37,081 nucleotides of DNA from a bacterium. GTDB lineage: Bacteria > Planctomycetota > Planctomycetia > Pirellulales > Pirellulaceae. The stretch spans positions 1 through 37,081 of the forward strand of contig JANSWS010000023.1 of the NCBI GenBank assembly GCA_024743355.1. The letters are read 5' to 3'. Below the pieces are notes generated by a model. The model was not told the DNA's origin. It worked only from the letters and a program-made list of their open reading frames with translations, and made no database searches. This document shows, piece after piece, positions 15,770-24,190 of this stretch (position 1 is its first letter; each line of letters opens with the position of its first letter). The position numbers and the translations under genes were made by a program.

Positions 15770-16705
15770 TTACTGGGCATCGTAGAACGAATAGCTGACC
15801 GGTTTGTCGTCGACGGTCCCGGAGAACCTCACCGAATTTTCAAGCTTTTCAAACTTGCCTTTTAGCATGCTGGCGTCGCTTGACGCTGCGATCCATTCGC
15901 CTTCCATCGCAAGACCATTGGGGGAAAGTCGATAGGTAGCGGTCGAGCCATCTGAAGCAAACGCCCAGGCAGTTGCCGCTTCCGTACTTGGATCTATGCC
16001 AAAAATGATGATGTGGTTGTCCAACGCATGGCTGCTGTCGAAACCAGCGGCTGAATACAGGAAAAACTTTCCATCTAAGATCCAACCGCTGAGCGTTGCT
16101 CCAACGATTGTTTCGCTTCGGGAATCCTTTCCTATCACCCACTTGGCTCCGGTGAGAAGCTCAGTGCAAGCTAGCGCGGTTGGAATTTCCATGGGTGGTT
16201 TTGAATACAGCCACGATAAGTCAGCGACTTCCGTGGATCGCTCCCAAATTCGCTTACCTTTGTTTACCTTGCCACCGATCTTGTTCTCCGTTTCTGTGTC
16301 AATCCTGTCCTTTGTCCAAGTTGACGTAAACGTTCCGATCTTGTCACCAGCTTCGCTCGTCACTGTGGCGACCTCCACGCCTCCAGGCTCTTGCTGAACT
16401 GCAACTGTGAATTTTTCAATACTACCGTCCGCGCGGAAGTTCCACCAAGTTTGCTTTCCATTGCTGGGATCGCGTCCAATGATTCCCAGCGAATCTCCTA
16501 GCACGCCACCCTTGTGTTGGAGTTTTAGAAACTGTTGCCCCAGGAACCATTGGTATGTGTCCTGTGCGCTCACGGGATCTTTTAAATGCCAAGTCCCACC
16601 AACCACGCGACTTCCATACTCGCGAATTTCCTCCTGCGAGTTTGCTGATTTCGCCAATGCGAGGAGGTTCATGACCAAGATGACTACCAAGAATTTGCAG
16701 TTCAT
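15770..16705 (-). CDS. Secreted protein with two lipocalin-like repeats, hypothetical
   Basis: A 311-residue exported protein. The ATG at 16705 gives a signal peptide (MNCKFLVVILVMNLLALAKS, then ANSQ); starting at 16795 would hide it. The body has two related halves. Each has a weight/size-type core: LGIIGRDPSNGKQTWWNFR with ADGSIEKF, and IIIFGIDPSTEAATAWAFA with SDGSTATYRL. This is the pattern of secreted planctomycete proteins that measure signal above background (SnoaL/lipocalin-like). No enzyme motif is visible. It ends in the same frame as the kinase-tail ORF that follows 33 bp later. Confidence 0.72.
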   Translation of the reverse strand: MNCKFLVVILVMNLLALAKSANSQEEIREYGSRVVGGTWHLKDPVSAQDTYQWFLGQQFLKLQHKGGVLGDSLGIIGRDPSNGKQTWWNFRADGSIEKFTVAVQQEPGGVEVATVTSEAGDKIGTFTSTWTKDRIDTETENKIGGKVNKGKRIWERSTEVADLSWLYSKPPMEIPTALACTELLTGAKWVIGKDSRSETIVGATLSGWILDGKFFLYSAAGFDSSHALDNHIIIFGIDPSTEAATAWAFASDGSTATYRLSPNGLAMEGEWIAASSDASMLKGKFEKLENSVRFSGTVDDKPVSYSFYDAQ

Positions 16706-16978
16706 ATTCTCACTACCCACTGAACAGACTAAGGATTTCTTAAGTAGATGACGTTCTCCACCTAATACTCGTGAGCTAGGTGAGCGACCCGCCAACTATC
16801 GTGGCTCCGGTACCCAGCGGCAGTAACTGATACTCAGCGTTGGAGCGCTCTCCATCTACCTGTTTCCAGATCATCAAGCAGCGGAAACACAAGCCCAGCG
16901 CATTGACGATTTGCTAGGATAAGAATAATCGCATCGTGACAAAGCTGCCTTGCTGACCTTCATTCTTATCGAGTCAGA

Positions 16979-18388
16979 ATGCCCGAACTAGAGCCTTTTC
17001 AAGTCCCCGCGCCTACACCAGCCAAGAAAGCAAAACGAAAAATTCGTTGGCGGCTGATCATTGCGATCTTTGCTGTACCCCTACTGCTACTTGCACTAGG
17101 AACATTCTTATTCCGAGTTGCGTATACTCTGCGCGAGAACCAGGGGCGGCAAGAGATGTCCGAGAAGCTTGCGGATCTTCAATGGCGAGGAATTGCTGTC
17201 GACTCTGACTCGATTTCACAACAGTACATTTACCGAACTTCCGACGAAAAGGCCTTTGAGTGGGCCGAGCTGATCAATGCTGTGGAGTCCCTAGAATTCC
17301 GAGAAAGAACGAAGGGCATACCCACGTTTGATCCTACCGTTGAAGTTGACGAATATGAAGAACCATTTGACACACCTGAGAACTGGAAGTTCGCCGACGC
17401 AATCGATAATCTTACAACAGAATTCAACCACCTGATTGAACTTTCACGGGACCTTGCTTGTGCTCCCCATCCGACTTGCTTTCCAATCTTTTTCCAAGCC
17501 TCTGAAACTCATCTGCCTGAGGTTCAGAGTGTGCGTACCGTCGCCAGACTCTTACAAGCCGATTGCCAATTGGCGATGTACCAGCATGACGCAGCAAGAG
17601 CGGCCAACGACATTGTGGCCATATCCGAACTTTCGAAGCATATCGACGCAGTTCCAAGTATTGTCTCGCGATTAGTTGGCATCGCTTTACGAAGAATGTC
17701 GCTTGAGGCGCTACAGCTCGCGATAGCCGTCGATTTGCTCACTGACGACCAACTGCTAGAAATCGACGAAATACTCATGCGCTATTGTGATATCGAGGAT
17801 CGTTGGAAGCAGACGATCCTGGATGAGATGTCCTTGAATCTACCAGTATTTGTAACCCCACACCTATTCATGGACTCCGACGTGGTCATGGCACCACGAG
17901 GCCACGATGCGGTCTACTTTATCGACACCATGGTCAATGCGGCGGAGACACCTACCGACGATTGGGGACAGTTCCTCCGCTTCACATACTCCTTGATGAG
18001 CAAGTTCGACAAGGACATGGAAACGACACTCAGCATGGTAGATCACATACTCTCAGGTCTACTCATGCCAGAATTCAATGCGCTGGCTACTGCCGTGATC
18101 AACGACGCTCAACTTCATCGGCAGGCTCGATTGGCGATTGCCCTGCGAGTCTATCAACACCGCCATGATCAATTTCCGAGACATCTTGATGAACTTCCGA
18201 AGTCGACGCGGCAACTCGTCCCGTTCGGAAATGATCCATTCGGTTATCGCAAAGACGCCGAAACCGTAACGCTGTGGGGCTTCCATCTATCAGACAATGT
18301 CAAGCAAACTCCCACTCTTCCACCTGCTACCGACAAGACCATCCCCGACGCAGTCATGAATCGCAAGGTAGTTTGGGAGATGAAATGA
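16979..18388 (+). CDS. Single-pass membrane protein, hypothetical (planctomycete type)
   Basis: A 469-residue protein with a basic N-terminus and one membrane helix at about residues 24-47 (WRLIIAIFAVPLLLLALGTF), followed by a large helical domain outside the membrane. The end has RQARLAIALRVYQHRHDQFP, HLDELPK, then FGNDPFGYRKDAETVTLWGF. That is the familiar closing pattern of many planctomycete membrane proteins (helical body, RFPxxLDELxP, then DPFxxxPLxYR). No enzymatic motif was found. A hairpin lies just after the stop. Confidence 0.78.
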   Translation: MPELEPFQVPAPTPAKKAKRKIRWRLIIAIFAVPLLLLALGTFLFRVAYTLRENQGRQEMSEKLADLQWRGIAVDSDSISQQYIYRTSDEKAFEWAELINAVESLEFRERTKGIPTFDPTVEVDEYEEPFDTPENWKFADAIDNLTTEFNHLIELSRDLACAPHPTCFPIFFQASETHLPEVQSVRTVARLLQADCQLAMYQHDAARAANDIVAISELSKHIDAVPSIVSRLVGIALRRMSLEALQLAIAVDLLTDDQLLEIDEILMRYCDIEDRWKQTILDEMSLNLPVFVTPHLFMDSDVVMAPRGHDAVYFIDTMVNAAETPTDDWGQFLRFTYSLMSKFDKDMETTLSMVDHILSGLLMPEFNALATAVINDAQLHRQARLAIALRVYQHRHDQFPRHLDELPKSTRQLVPFGNDPFGYRKDAETVTLWGFHLSDNVKQTPTLPPATDKTIPDAVMNRKVVWEMK

Positions 18389-18393
18389 GCGGG

Positions 18394-18417
18394 ACCTGGA
18401 AGGCTTAAGTTCCAGGT
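18394..18417 (+). terminator. Hairpin after the 469-residue gene, possible terminator
   Basis: ACCTGGAA (18394-18401) pairs perfectly with TTCCAGGT (18410-18417) around an 8-nt loop, 6 bp after the stop codon. It is followed by ATCGTTT only, so it is a weak intrinsic terminator at best. Confidence 0.45.
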
Positions 18418-18440
18418 ATCGTTTAAAGCCAATTAGGAAA

Positions 18441-18459
18441 AAGCCTGCGGGGCAGGCTT
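18441..18459 (-). terminator. Intrinsic terminator for the propeller-repeat gene
   Basis: AAGCCTG and CAGGCTT form a 7-bp stem with a 5-nt loop. On the minus strand the stem is followed by TTT after its own TT, giving a short T run. It lies about 150 bp beyond the stop of the minus-strand gene at 18613. Confidence 0.5.
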
Positions 18460-18612
18460 CTCGCTTCAAATGCCTGCCGGTAACTGAAGCAACAAGACAC
18501 ATTTATTGGGTAGTCGCTGTGAAGAGTTGATGTGGCAGGGCAGATGTCAACCGAGCATGGTACCTTGGCGATGATTGCGAGCAAACGGGCGCATAGATTG
18601 CCGAGACTGCTT

Positions 18613-19731
18613 TCAAAACCTTCTGTCGAATGCGCTGCCGTTGAATTGATAAACGCCGCCCTGTGCCATCGCAAAAAGTAGATTTTGACTCTGGTCTTCG
18701 TGTATGTCCCATATCATTTGGGATTCGAGTTTTTCATCGATGGTAAAATTGACCAGAGAGTCAACATCATATCGCCATGCTCCAGAATCCCTGTCGCCGA
18801 ACCAGATGTTTCCTTGGCTGTCTTCTTCGATCGCGAAAACCGATTGGAGTCCAACATTCGCCGAGAATCGCTGGGCCAGACTGTTCGATTCGAAGTCTTC
18901 GATGGGCACCAGCTTGTCGTGCTTCCTGGAGAAATTCACAATGGACTCGCCTTCTTTCAGCAATACGCCTATTCCATTATTTCCAATCCATAGCCTGCCT
19001 TTGCTGTCTTCAAGCAGACACCTCACATGAACACGGTCATCACCATCCGAATATCCGAGCGTTTCATCATTGATGATCGTTAGCTGATCGCCGTTGTACC
19101 CGAAGACACCCGCATAGGTGCCTATCCATAGCACGTTGTCCTTTCCTGCTGAGAATCCGGTCACGACATAAGCATTTCCAGAGTTCGTAGACATAGCATG
19201 TGGAAAAGGCAGGTAGCGGAATTGTTGCCCATCGTATCGAAAAACGCCTTCACGCGTTCCAGCACTGAACCACAAGTCGGCATCCGATTTCCGCCATGGC
19301 TCCTGCATGGCTCCAGTCAATGAAAGTGTCCATTTGGCTGGAGACAACGCCTGTTGAGTTTCAGCGAAGGATACGAACCCGTTTCGGGCATTGCGGCTAA
19401 CGCCCTGCTGAGTGTCAACCCAGATAGTGCCCTTGGAATCCTCTTGAATGGAAAGTATATGATTGTCAGCCAATCCATCTTTGGTGGTGAAGTACTCAAA
19501 AACTTCTCCGTCGTATCGACATAGACCTTCTCCGTGACTTCCAAACCAGTAGTCTCCTCCACTGTCTTGGAAGATCGTGCGTACACCCACCGTGAATCTG
19601 AGTCTTTCGACTTCCGCAGTCTTGTTCTCGTCTGCAACGCCAGGCGTCTCATCCGCCAAGGCGACTTGCTGCCCAACCCAGTTGACGAGTGCGGAGCAAA
19701 TGAAGACGGTGAGAGTAAATTCCATTTTCAT
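18613..19731 (-). CDS. Secreted two-component-regulator-propeller (Reg_prop) protein
   Basis: A 372-residue exported beta-propeller. ATG at 19731 (or 19725) gives a signal peptide (MKMEFTLTVFICSALVNWVG, then QQVALA). Repeats of the Reg_prop type follow: DSGGDYWFGSHGEGLCRYDG, DSKGTIWVDTQQGVSR, DLWFSAGTREGVFRYDG, NVLWIGTYAGVFGYNGD, DSKGRLWIGNNGIGVL, DSQGNIWFGDRDSGAWRYD and NLLFAMAQGGVYQFNG. In hybrid two-component sensors such propellers sense glycans, but no kinase or membrane anchor is attached here, so it is a stand-alone secreted propeller. Possibly a ligand-binding protein. Confidence 0.87.
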   Translation of the reverse strand: MKMEFTLTVFICSALVNWVGQQVALADETPGVADENKTAEVERLRFTVGVRTIFQDSGGDYWFGSHGEGLCRYDGEVFEYFTTKDGLADNHILSIQEDSKGTIWVDTQQGVSRNARNGFVSFAETQQALSPAKWTLSLTGAMQEPWRKSDADLWFSAGTREGVFRYDGQQFRYLPFPHAMSTNSGNAYVVTGFSAGKDNVLWIGTYAGVFGYNGDQLTIINDETLGYSDGDDRVHVRCLLEDSKGRLWIGNNGIGVLLKEGESIVNFSRKHDKLVPIEDFESNSLAQRFSANVGLQSVFAIEEDSQGNIWFGDRDSGAWRYDVDSLVNFTIDEKLESQMIWDIHEDQSQNLLFAMAQGGVYQFNGSAFDRRF

Positions 19732-20061
19732 TGAAAATCTATGCGCTAATGCCCTCTGTCCGGCCAATTGGCGTGATTATCAGTGCCGGCAATGGGGGAA
19801 ACAAGGGTCAAAATGAGCCAAGGCCGTTTTGAGCCACCAAACCGATGTGGTCACATGTGCGGGCTTGAGAATGAACTTAGAAGTTTCCGCAAGATTTTTT
19901 GGCATCACATGTAACCCACCCGGGGTGGCCGGCCACTAAACTCCTGCTCAAACTCTGTGGCAAGGTCTCAAATCGACTTCATGTTCGCGACGTATCGAGT
20001 TACAGCACCCCAACTGGATATCCACCGTTACTGCGACGCGTGGCTGGAGCGTTGCGTACTG

Positions 20062-20646
20062 ATGTCGATGCAAAGCGATAAGCCAAACGCCGTTAGCAAG
20101 TCGCTTACCTCGGTCGAGGCAAGCGATATTGCGGCAGCTCGCAATGGAGACGAAGAGGCCTTTCGGAGAATCGTTGAACGTTATCAATCCACGTTGGCCA
20201 AGCAACTGCGTCGCTTTAGTCCCAATCCGGCGGTCGTTGAGGACTTGGTTCACGACACTTTCGTCGAGGCCTTCCTGAGTTTATCGAGCTTCAAGGGCAC
20301 GAGCCCTTTTGAGCATTGGTTGCGAAAACTCGCCGTACGATCAGGCTATCGCCACTGGAAGAGAAACGCGCGAGAGCAAAAGCTGAAGGAAAGGCTTCAC
20401 GATGAGCCTTCCACTTGGCCCGCATGTTCAGAAGGCCCCTCCAGTGCCATCGACGCTAGCGAACAATTGCACGCGATGATGTCCAAGCTGGCACCACGTG
20501 ACCGACTGGTGCTCACGCTGTTGTACTGGGATGATTTATCAGTAGCAGAAGCGGCCGAGTTAGCGGGGTGGACGCAGTCGATGGTCAAAGTACAAGCCTA
20601 CCGAGCCCGCAATCGTTTGAAGAAGCTGTTGGAGGAAAATTCATGA
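20062..20646 (+). CDS. ECF-family RNA polymerase sigma factor
   Basis: A 194-residue ECF sigma factor. Region 2 reads EEAFRRIVERYQ, VVEDLVHDTFVEAFLSLSSF and FEHWLRKLAVRSGYRHWKRN; region 4 reads LVLTLLYWDDLSVAEAAELA then GWTQSMVKVQAYRARNRLKK. ATG 20062 is chosen because ECF proteins begin close to the region-2 helices; a GTG at 19957 in the same frame would add 35 residues of no family character. Its stop overlaps the start of the next gene (ATGA), which encodes a small membrane protein that could be its anti-sigma partner. Confidence 0.9.
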   Translation: MSMQSDKPNAVSKSLTSVEASDIAAARNGDEEAFRRIVERYQSTLAKQLRRFSPNPAVVEDLVHDTFVEAFLSLSSFKGTSPFEHWLRKLAVRSGYRHWKRNAREQKLKERLHDEPSTWPACSEGPSSAIDASEQLHAMMSKLAPRDRLVLTLLYWDDLSVAEAAELAGWTQSMVKVQAYRARNRLKKLLEENS

Positions 20647-20897
20647 GTCAACCATCGGCAGAAGACTGGATTCGCCAGCGCGCGGCAGTCGCTTCCCAAG
20701 TACGCGCACCCGCAGTTGACGTCACCGAACGTGTCATGAATACCTTAGGACAATCCGCGTACAGCTTGCCGACCATCGACAAGACACCGCTGTTGATTGG
20801 GGGAGGGCTGTTGGTTCTGGCAGCGTCCATCATGTTGGTACTGCTTCCTAGCTCGACCTTGATCACCGAACCTTGGATCAGCTTTTGGCTGATTTAG
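20643..20897 (+). CDS. Small membrane protein, candidate anti-sigma partner
   Basis: An 84-residue single-pass membrane protein. A soluble N-terminal part (SQPSAEDWIRQRAAVASQVR) precedes a strong membrane helix at about residues 48-68 (LLIGGGLLVLAASIMLVLL). It overlaps the sigma gene by 4 bp and ends 8 bp before the next start. Position and one-helix layout suggest a regulator of the upstream sigma factor, but no anti-sigma (ZAS) motif with the HxxxCxxC signature is seen. Confidence 0.72.
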   Translation: MSQPSAEDWIRQRAAVASQVRAPAVDVTERVMNTLGQSAYSLPTIDKTPLLIGGGLLVLAASIMLVLLPSSTLITEPWISFWLI

Positions 20898-20905
20898 AGC
20901 ATCCG

Positions 20906-21355
20906 ATGACTGTTCCGACCGACATTTCCACTTCGCCGACGAAACGCTGGCGCAAAGCGCTTCCGGTCTGGGTGCAAGTTATTGTGTTGCTGGTTGTGTT
21001 TGCCAGCGGCATTGGCGTTGGGGCATTGTCTGCGACACGTTATGTGATCGATCGCGTGCAACACTACCGCACGCATCCGGAATTGCTGCCTGAAGAAATC
21101 ACACAATCGCTTGCAAGACGCCTCCGACTGACCGCGGAACAACAAAGTGAAGTGTTGAAAATTATCTCGCGTCGTCACGCCCGAATTGAAGAAGCTCGCC
21201 AAGCGTCTGCGCCTGAGATTCATTCAGAGTTTGATCTGATGGAGCAGGAAGTCGCGGCGATTCTCGAAAAACGTCAAAAGGAGCAGTGGCTGGCCACCGC
21301 AGAATGGGTCCGCAGCTCATTCTTGCCGCTCAATCCGCAGACGTCCGAACCGTAA
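20906..21355 (+). CDS. Membrane-anchored Spy/CpxP-like protein
   Basis: A 149-residue protein with a membrane helix at about residues 20-45 (VWVQVIVLLVVFASGIGVGA), then a helical domain outside the membrane. LARRLRLTAEQQSEVLKIIS and AAILEKRQKEQW resemble the LTxxQ helices of Spy/CpxP/CnrX-like stress sensors. CnrX-type proteins sit beside ECF sigma and anti-sigma genes and sense metals. No Met/His-rich metal site stands out. The ATG at 20906 is used; a TTG at 20873 in the same frame would overlap the preceding gene. Confidence 0.74.
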   Translation: MTVPTDISTSPTKRWRKALPVWVQVIVLLVVFASGIGVGALSATRYVIDRVQHYRTHPELLPEEITQSLARRLRLTAEQQSEVLKIISRRHARIEEARQASAPEIHSEFDLMEQEVAAILEKRQKEQWLATAEWVRSSFLPLNPQTSEP

Positions 21356-21502
21356 TGCTGCGTCGCAAATCTTTTCTTAGAGAAGTGCTTCCGCCGTGTA
21401 ACCCGTGAAGCTTCCACTTCCACTACTAGACTGAATGCAGCCTTCGCTTTCAGGCCTGGTGTGGGCTGCGACTTCGATTTTTCACTTTACGGAGACGAGT
21501 TA

Positions 21503-21895
21503 ATGAAACGAATTGCAACGTTGCTCGCAGTAGCTTTTCTCGCGACAACCGGTAACGCACAGGCTCAAGAAAGCGAAGGCGAACGACCTACCGGCCGCGC
21601 CTTCGGACCGCCCATCGAAGTAGTCGCAGCTTGGGAAAGCGGCCAGGGAGATCTTCTGCCGGGGCCTCCCGCGTGGGTCCTCGAGATGCGAAAGGGAGCT
21701 TCCCAAAATGCAGGTCGCTCCATGCCACCGTGGATCGCAGCTCGCCGCGCCCTAGCCGCTGAAGTTGGTTTACCGGGACCGCCTGCCGAAGCCGTTGAGG
21801 CTTGGCAAAATGGCGAAGGTGATTCGCTACCTGGGCCACCTTCATTTTTGCGAGAGTTTTTCGCCATGTTCTGGGCTCAACGTTCTCCACTGTAG
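21503..21895 (+). CDS. Secreted protein with internal duplication, hypothetical
   Basis: A 130-residue exported protein. ATG 21503 follows GGAGACGAG and gives a clear signal peptide (MKRIATLLAVAFLATTGNAQ, AQ). The mature part contains a duplicated unit: IEVVAAWESGQGDLLPGPPA near residue 40 and AEAVEAWQNGEGDSLPGPPS near residue 100. No enzymatic motif. It lies 147 bp after the Spy-like gene and could be controlled by the same sigma factor. Confidence 0.75.
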   Translation: MKRIATLLAVAFLATTGNAQAQESEGERPTGRAFGPPIEVVAAWESGQGDLLPGPPAWVLEMRKGASQNAGRSMPPWIAARRALAAEVGLPGPPAEAVEAWQNGEGDSLPGPPSFLREFFAMFWAQRSPL

Positions 21896-22238
21896 GTGGC
21901 TTGTGTAAGCCCGAAGCCTATCAGTTGTCGAATTTGTGGCGTGAGTTTCTGCACAGCAGCCTCTATAGGCCGCTGATCGAAAACCCAGTTCATCGATAAG
22001 TGAAGTCTTACGCCGACAATCATATCGCTAAAGGTGATGCTTTGCTTTCCGATCGGCGAAGGCGTTCGCCAATGCGGGCTGCTTTGCGGCATAGTGTCGT
22101 AAAGCGTCACCTTAAGCGTCATAGCCGCAAGACGTAGCATCCACCGCCTACAACCAGCGTTGCTTTTCTCAGCGTCAGGCTGGGCGCTAAAAACGTTCGC
22201 AGAGCCAATGTGAGTGAGTACGCTTCACCCACCAGTTG
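21896..22238. other. Intergenic stretch, no gene recognised
   Basis: 343 bp between convergent genes. It contains an inverted repeat TTGCGGC/GCCGCAA (22084-22090 and 22124-22130) enclosing a direct repeat AAGCGTCA (22102-22109 and 22114-22121). A minus-strand open stretch of 87 codons crosses it but has no family resemblance and overlaps the preceding gene end, so it is not called. Confidence 0.5.
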
Positions 22239-22547
22239 CTAGCGAAAGAATCGGCCGCGTTGAAAGAAAATCACGCGTCGAGTGGGCTGCAGAACTTTGA
22301 CTTGGTTCGAGTAGTTGGGATAGTTAACGTTCGTTGAGCTAGGAATAAACGCTGTTTGGCTGCGAGCGGCTGCTGCCGCGCGGCTGCTGCGAGTCGAAAA
22401 CGGCTGTGGCCCGTCAGCCCGGAACTGGGCCGCTCGAAACACCGGTGCTCCCCCGCGAATGAACGGAATTTGAGCTTCAGCGGAGCCGCAAAATAGGCTC
22501 AAAGAAGCGCCAATCACGAGACTCAACGCCAACACACGATTCTTCAT
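22239..22547 (-). CDS. Small secreted protein, hypothetical
   Basis: A 102-residue exported protein. The ATG at 22547 starts the signal peptide (MKNRVLALSLVIGASLSLFC, GSAEAQ). The mature part is Ala/Arg/Ser-rich in the middle (SRAAAAARSQTAF) and ends in a basic aromatic tail (RRVIFFQRGRFFR). No family was recognised. An in-frame GTG/ATG at 22565 would bury the signal peptide. Confidence 0.65.
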   Translation of the reverse strand: MKNRVLALSLVIGASLSLFCGSAEAQIPFIRGGAPVFRAAQFRADGPQPFSTRSSRAAAAARSQTAFIPSSTNVNYPNYSNQVKVLQPTRRVIFFQRGRFFR

Positions 22548-23038
22548 TGTATGGACTCCGTACAAAGCTGAAATGCGAGTGATCCTGAAAGAAACCTAAC
22601 CAATTTCTATGGAAAGCGTATGTCTTGGGCAAGTGTTACAGATTCAGCGTGTTTTTTCCTGAGCCCAGGTCTAACTATCTCAACATGCCAGACCGGCGAT
22701 GTGCTGCAAGGTCCCGCTATCGTTTGGATTTTGACGGCGAATCTGTCGGGTGGAGTCAACGCAGCGATCCTTTCAGCCGTGTGCCTGCAATCCAAGACGA
22801 GCTCCATACATACCTGAAAGATCGTCGGCTCTCAGCCGTCTATGCCTGGAACCGTCGTCGAAAGCGGAGCTGGCAGTCTGCCGTTTCAGTGCATCCGCGT
22901 GGAGTCTTGGTACCAAGCACGTTATCGTCAGGTTGTCCCTCGAAGTAAGCTCCTAAATTCTCCAAGATTTTCCAGTCAGGATGCTCAGTTACGACAATTC
23001 GCGAATTAAGTCGGTAGTCTTGATGTGTAATCGAAATT
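22548..23038. other. Intergenic stretch downstream of Wadjet, no gene recognised
   Basis: 491 bp between the start of the small secreted gene and the end of jetD. Short open stretches exist on both strands (for example 22625-22948 plus and 22840-23067 minus), but none has a recognisable protein pattern, signal peptide or ribosome site. No repeat or RNA was identified. It may hold decayed coding sequence. Confidence 0.5.
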
Positions 23039-24190
23039 TCAATTTTCCGACGATAACCACTCCCCAATCCGACGCTGTACTTTGTTCAAGGGTAGAAACT
23101 CCTGCTCCAGTCTTCCTCGCCTTTCTTGAAGCAAACGGACATACAACTGCTGCTCCACGTCCGTGAGACCTTCCGGAACAATTGTGCTGGCCACAACGGG
23201 TTCGGACACCGCCGCCTGCTTGAACCCATCAAAATCTTCCTTCGTCATTAGCAGGGGCTCTATGTGTGGAATGGCTGTCCGCACCTTCGCCAAGAACTGC
23301 AGTCCCCAACTATCGATGTCACCCCAATAGGCAACCTTTTTGCTCACCAGCCACCGTCCAGTTGTCCAGCTCAGATCGAATCCAGCGCCCAACACTGCAA
23401 TGGTATCCCTTGCTTCAGGAAGGAGATGCTGACAAGATTCGTTTTCAATGATAAGCAGGCGACTTCCAGGCAAGCCAGTATCCTTTAGCTCGGAAGAACG
23501 GACTCGCATCTTGCTGAACGGAAGAAGCGAGCCGTCCAGATCCACGACCAACAGCCAATGATCGCCTTCTCGAAAGGCTCCGAGGAAGTTTTCCAAGCCA
23601 ATGCGACTGACCTCGCCTTCGAATCGGACATCCAGCAACGCGGTGATTAGCCGGGCATTGCGCTCGAAAAACTTTGTGTCGATACCTTCCAGTGAGAGCG
23701 TTCGCAATGGTTGTCCTTGAGCGCAGCCTGGTGAGATGGCCATGGCGAGTCTCGACGCCTGCAAAACCTCGTCAAGCGGCTTGCCCGACCAAAGTGATCG
23801 TCGCCGCACGAGCAGCGAATGGAATTCGCTTGCAGTTTGTTTAACGAGGGTCGCCATCGATTCGAACTCTTTGCGGACCGCGTTTTCGCCAGCGGCTTCT
23901 ATCCACTCGCTCGGTTTGGAAAACTGCCAAATGACTGGGATATCTACTGGTGACGACGCTGAACGATACCTAACAGGCTCCCACAGGACCTGACCAATTC
24001 GTACTTGCCGCCACGCTTCGATATGCTGCTTAACTTCATCCAGGGCACTTTTGAATTTGCGTGGCGATGGTCGTCCGATAGGAAAACGCAAGGGCCAAGC
24101 AGCCGCTCCACCCAGCAGCCGCGACTCGCGTAAGGTTGGGTTCTCCCATTGCCTCCGTGCTATAACCGCAAGTTCCGCCGGAGATTTCAT
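23039..24190 (-). CDS. jetD: Wadjet protein JetD (Toprim/TopoVI-A-like nuclease)
   Basis: A 383-residue JetD (DUF3322 plus DUF2220). The N-terminal half includes SLEGIDTKFFERNARLITAL, the JetD G-ID-TKFIE-type segment. The C-terminal Toprim-like half shows the acidic set: Glu in RLLIIENES (about residue 247) and Asp-x-Asp in VAYWGDIDSWGLQFL (about residue 290). In Wadjet, JetD nicks or cleaves circular DNA after the JetABC SMC-like complex has extruded it. Last gene of the operon; its ATG overlaps the jetC stop by 4 bp. Length is typical and the active site appears intact. Confidence 0.93.
   Translation of the reverse strand: MKSPAELAVIARRQWENPTLRESRLLGGAAAWPLRFPIGRPSPRKFKSALDEVKQHIEAWRQVRIGQVLWEPVRYRSASSPVDIPVIWQFSKPSEWIEAAGENAVRKEFESMATLVKQTASEFHSLLVRRRSLWSGKPLDEVLQASRLAMAISPGCAQGQPLRTLSLEGIDTKFFERNARLITALLDVRFEGEVSRIGLENFLGAFREGDHWLLVVDLDGSLLPFSKMRVRSSELKDTGLPGSRLLIIENESCQHLLPEARDTIAVLGAGFDLSWTTGRWLVSKKVAYWGDIDSWGLQFLAKVRTAIPHIEPLLMTKEDFDGFKQAAVSEPVVASTIVPEGLTDVEQQLYVRLLQERRGRLEQEFLPLNKVQRRIGEWLSSEN

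Noticed and set aside
21877-22140. 87-codon minus-strand frame between convergent genes
   Set aside because: Overlaps the preceding gene end, has no ribosome site and no family resemblance.
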